Made by a program: the position numbers and the translations under genes
Notes under the pieces: model-generated
What the model saw: the letters and a program-made list of their open reading frames with translations, nothing else
Database searches by the model: none
What the model was told of the DNA's origin: nothing
In this document: positions 5,503 to 7,434 of the stretch, piece by piece
How the letters are laid out: every line of letters begins with the position of its first letter
Position numbering within the stretch: the first letter of the stretch is position 1
Assembly: GCA_030600865.1 (NCBI GenBank)
Contig: JAUVUS010000118.1
Span: forward strand, 1-7,434
Direction: 5' to 3'
DNA from: Bacteroidales bacterium
GTDB taxonomy: Bacteria; Bacteroidota; Bacteroidia; Bacteroidales; UBA12077
DNA length: 7,434 nucleotides

Positions 5503-6069
5503 ATGAGTGATGATATTATAAATAAAGTTCATCAGGAATTGATTGGAGAAATCTGGATGCCATTAAAGATAAATGGAATGGCTGAAAATGAGAAATATGA
5601 CATCTCAAATTATGGCCGAATTAAAAGTTATAAAGTAAATAAAACAGAAGGACTAATAATAAAAGGCTCAACACTAAAAGGATATAAAATCCTAAATATT
5701 AAACTCGAAAACGAAAAACGCACAACAAAATACATCCACAAACTGGTAGCAGAGAGTTTTATTCCAAAAGATAATAGTCTGCAACAATATGTAATTCATT
5801 TAGATTTTGATAAAATTAATAATCATGTTGATAATCTTAAGTGGGTTAAACAGAAAACCATGTTTGCTCATCAGAAAATAAATCCCAATTATAAACGAGG
5901 AACCATTAATTATTCAAAACTTACTGAAACCGATGTAATTCGACTAAAGAAGAAATTAAAAAGGGGTAAAAACAAACTTTACAAACTCGCGAAAGAATTT
6001 GGAATTACACACACACAACTTAACAGAATTCGCAAAGGCGAAAACTGGGGTCATGTAAAAATTGATTAA
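5503..6069 (+). CDS. NUMOD4-HNH endonuclease-like protein with helix-turn-helix-like tail
   Basis: One hundred eighty-eight residues. GEIWMPL (15-21) and YDISNYGRIKSY (32-43) form a NUMOD4 module. An HNH_3 domain follows (about 75-116): IHKLVAESFIP (78-88) and VIHLDFDKINNHVDNLKWV (97-115), with His99, Asn106, Asn107 and Asn111 at the usual positions. The core is slightly unusual, VIHLDFD where VNHIDGD is common. The tail INYSKLTETDVIRLKK (135-150) and LYKLAKEFGITHTQLNRIRKG (159-179) looks like a DNA-binding helix-turn-helix. Such proteins resemble phage and intron homing endonucleases and nick or cut specific DNA. This one stands alone with no intron, phage or transposase gene nearby, so it may be a free-standing homing endonuclease or a domesticated DNA-binding protein. 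Base composition resembles its neighbours. The family is confident; activity is unknown. Confidence 0.88.
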   Translation: MSDDIINKVHQELIGEIWMPLKINGMAENEKYDISNYGRIKSYKVNKTEGLIIKGSTLKGYKILNIKLENEKRTTKYIHKLVAESFIPKDNSLQQYVIHLDFDKINNHVDNLKWVKQKTMFAHQKINPNYKRGTINYSKLTETDVIRLKKKLKRGKNKLYKLAKEFGITHTQLNRIRKGENWGHVKID

Positions 6070-6106
6070 AATTATTCTTAAGCAATAAATTGCAAGCAAC
6101 CTTTGC

Positions 6107-6201
6107 AGCTAATCTCACTAATAAAACCTCTTTGAAAATTTAGGAGTCATCAAAGAAATTAACAATTAGAAATCTATAAACATTTTTGAGGTTAGCTTTT
6201 T
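6107..6201 (+). terminator. Possible structured 3' region or terminator after the HNH gene
   Basis: AACCTC (6125-6130) is complementary to GAGGTT (6188-6193), and AGCTAA (6107-6112) to TTAGCT (6192-6197). Inside, TCTTTGA (6129-6135) pairs with TCAAAGA (6150-6156). The right arm runs into five Ts (6197-6201). The pairings partly compete and the loops are long, so this is only a weak terminator or structured-RNA candidate. Otherwise the gap 6070-6254 shows no gene. Confidence 0.25.
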
Positions 6202-6223
6202 AAAATTTTAAATATAATTTTCG

Positions 6224-6231
6224 TATCTTGG
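6224..6231 (+). promoter_or_regulatory. Candidate -7 box of the antiporter gene
   Basis: TATCTTGG agrees with TAnnTTTG except at the seventh base and lies 23 bases before the ATG at 6255. The -33 side is only a run of T residues. The position is sensible for a short leader; activity is inferred. Confidence 0.3.
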
Positions 6232-6254
6232 GTTTAAATTTTAATCCAAAATCA

Positions 6255-7434
6255 ATGAAAAATCTATTCCGTTATTTGCTCTTTTTTTTAATCATTACAT
6301 TAAGTCTTTCACTACAGAATAATGTTTTAGCACAAGAGCACGAAAAAGAAGAAACTGAAGTATCAGTTCATCAGGATCAGACAAATACTCATGAAGAAGT
6401 TCATGCAGAAGAATCAGGGCATACTGGAACTATGAGTCCGTTATTCTTTATTATTATTGCATTAATAATTGGTGCCGGAACACGTCATTTCCTTAAAAAA
6501 AGCCCCCTTCCATTTACAGTTTCCTTATTGCTGATTGGTTTGGTTCTGGGAGTGCTGTCCCGAATGGGATATTTTGGCGAATGGAATATAATCGGAATAA
6601 AGTTAAATGCCACTTTTCTTAGTGATGCTATTGGTTGGGCAGGAAATATTGATCCGCATCTAATACTATATATCTTTTTACCTACTTTAATTTTTGAAGC
6701 AGCATTTGCAATGGATGTTCATACATTTAAAAAAACATCAGCAAATGCATTTATTCTTGCCGTTCCCGGAATCATAGTTGCTATAGTGCTCACTGCTTTA
6801 ATAGTAGTTGGAATGAAAATGGTGGGAATCGGACTAAATAACTGGAGTTGGGCAATGGCCTTGCTTTTTGGTGCAGTTGTCAGCGCTACCGACCCGGTAG
6901 CTGTTGTATCAATACTTAAAGATGTTGGTGCAAGTAAAAAACTGGGAACACTTATTGAAGGAGAATCAATGTTAAATGATGGTACCGCAATTGTTATTTT
7001 TATGGTATTGCTTTTGGGCATTACAGGTGCCGGATCTGATACTTCGCCAATAATAGAATTTTTCAGAGTAGCAGTAGGTGGTACTTTAGTGGGAATTCTT
7101 ATTGGTTATATAGTTATCGCATGGGTTAAAAAAGTGTTTAATGATGCATTGGTTGAAATAACAGTAATTGTTGCTGCTGCTTATATGACTTTCTTTGTAG
7201 CTGAACATTTTTTACACGTATCAGGTGTTCTTGGTTTAGTATCATTTGGTTTATTTATGGCAAGTGTTGGCCGAACCAGAATAAGCCCCGAAGTAGAACA
7301 CTTTCTTCACGAGTTTTGGGAATTATTTGCATTTATAGCGAATACGTTAATTTTCTTAATTGTAGGTGTTGTTATTGCAAATAATATTGTATTTACCGCT
7401 ACTGATTTCTTGATTTTATTAATATTATATATTG
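6255..7434 (+). CDS. Na+/H+ antiporter, CPA1 family, N-terminal 393 residues, runs off the window
   Basis: Open from ATG 6255 to the window end. Residues 1-26 look like a cleavable signal peptide (MKNLFRYLLFFLIITLSLSL, then VLA before Gln27). Residues 28-57 are hydrophilic, with many Glu and five His (29, 39, 46, 50, 56). The PF00999 exchanger core begins about 60 with repeated hydrophobic helices. LFGAVVSATDPVAVVSILKD (204-223) carries the TDP motif with Asp213, and EGESMLNDGTAIV (235-247) carries the Asn241-Asp242 ion-binding pair. These motifs resemble the NHE/SOS1 branch of CPA1, which exchanges Na+ (or K+) for H+ across the inner membrane. The end of the transmembrane domain and any C-terminal cytoplasmic domain are outside the window. 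It is preceded by 185 non-coding bases, so it is probably transcribed on its own. Confidence 0.93.
   Translation, partial: MKNLFRYLLFFLIITLSLSLQNNVLAQEHEKEETEVSVHQDQTNTHEEVHAEESGHTGTMSPLFFIIIALIIGAGTRHFLKKSPLPFTVSLLLIGLVLGVLSRMGYFGEWNIIGIKLNATFLSDAIGWAGNIDPHLILYIFLPTLIFEAAFAMDVHTFKKTSANAFILAVPGIIVAIVLTALIVVGMKMVGIGLNNWSWAMALLFGAVVSATDPVAVVSILKDVGASKKLGTLIEGESMLNDGTAIVIFMVLLLGITGAGSDTSPIIEFFRVAVGGTLVGILIGYIVIAWVKKVFNDALVEITVIVAAAYMTFFVAEHFLHVSGVLGLVSFGLFMASVGRTRISPEVEHFLHEFWELFAFIANTLIFLIVGVVIANNIVFTATDFLILLILYI

Noticed and set aside
5355..6090. Similar AT-rich sequences just after the GGGPS stop (5355-5379) and just after the HNH stop (6068-6090), as possible direct repeats flanking an inserted HNH gene
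   Set aside because: They share AAAATT, TAAGC and AATAAAT but with different spacings; in AT-rich DNA around stop codons this is not convincing evidence of a target duplication.
6719..7021. Minus-strand open frame of 100 codons
   Set aside because: It is antisense to the antiporter transmembrane core, whose motifs are clear.
1..7434. CRISPR array, tRNA or rRNA genes, transposons, or a phage region
   Set aside because: No regularly spaced repeats, no tRNA-like cloverleaf, no rRNA sequence, and no transposase or integrase were seen.

Overview
The window carries an AT-rich chromosomal segment from a member of the Bacteroidota. The evidence is the gldE-gldD pair, the Bacteroidota-style HU protein, candidate promoters resembling the phylum's TAnnTTTG -7 box, and start codons mostly without Shine-Dalgarno sequences. 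Gene content and base composition would suit a Bacteroidales/Marinilabiliales-type marine or sediment bacterium, but that finer placement is a guess from memory.

Left arm, minus strand (1-1192): reading leftwards, an HU-family DNA-binding protein, a 29-residue very basic protein of the AURKAIP1/COX24 (bS22/mS38-like) type that is easy to miss, and the N-terminal 223 residues of ribonuclease G (GTG start), which runs off the window. A strong inverted repeat lies between the small protein gene and rng. All three products act on nucleic acids or the ribosome.

A 372-base non-coding gap (1193-1564) separates this arm from the rightward genes. It holds candidate divergent promoters for HU and ssb and two perfect palindromes. 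mutY, which I recall often lying between HU and ssb in this phylum, is not here.

Central operon, plus strand (1565-4578): ssb, gldE (TTG start, in the same frame as ssb), gldD (lipoprotein) and an Sfp-type 4'-phosphopantetheinyl transferase. Gaps are 27, 9 and 11 bases, so this looks like one transcription unit. It is followed, after 55 bases, by a geranylgeranylglyceryl phosphate synthase-type (PcrB/GGGPS) prenyltransferase, the enzyme type that starts archaeal ether lipids.

Right part (5366-7434): a free-standing NUMOD4-HNH endonuclease-like gene with a helix-turn-helix-like tail, flanked by AT-rich intergenic DNA with short inverted repeats, then the first 393 residues of a CPA1-type Na+/H+ antiporter with a cleavable-looking signal peptide and a His/Glu-rich N-terminal segment. 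Most of the window is conserved housekeeping DNA. The less ordinary items are the tiny basic ribosomal-type protein, the rng leader hairpin, the missing mutY, the archaeal-type lipid enzyme and the HNH gene.
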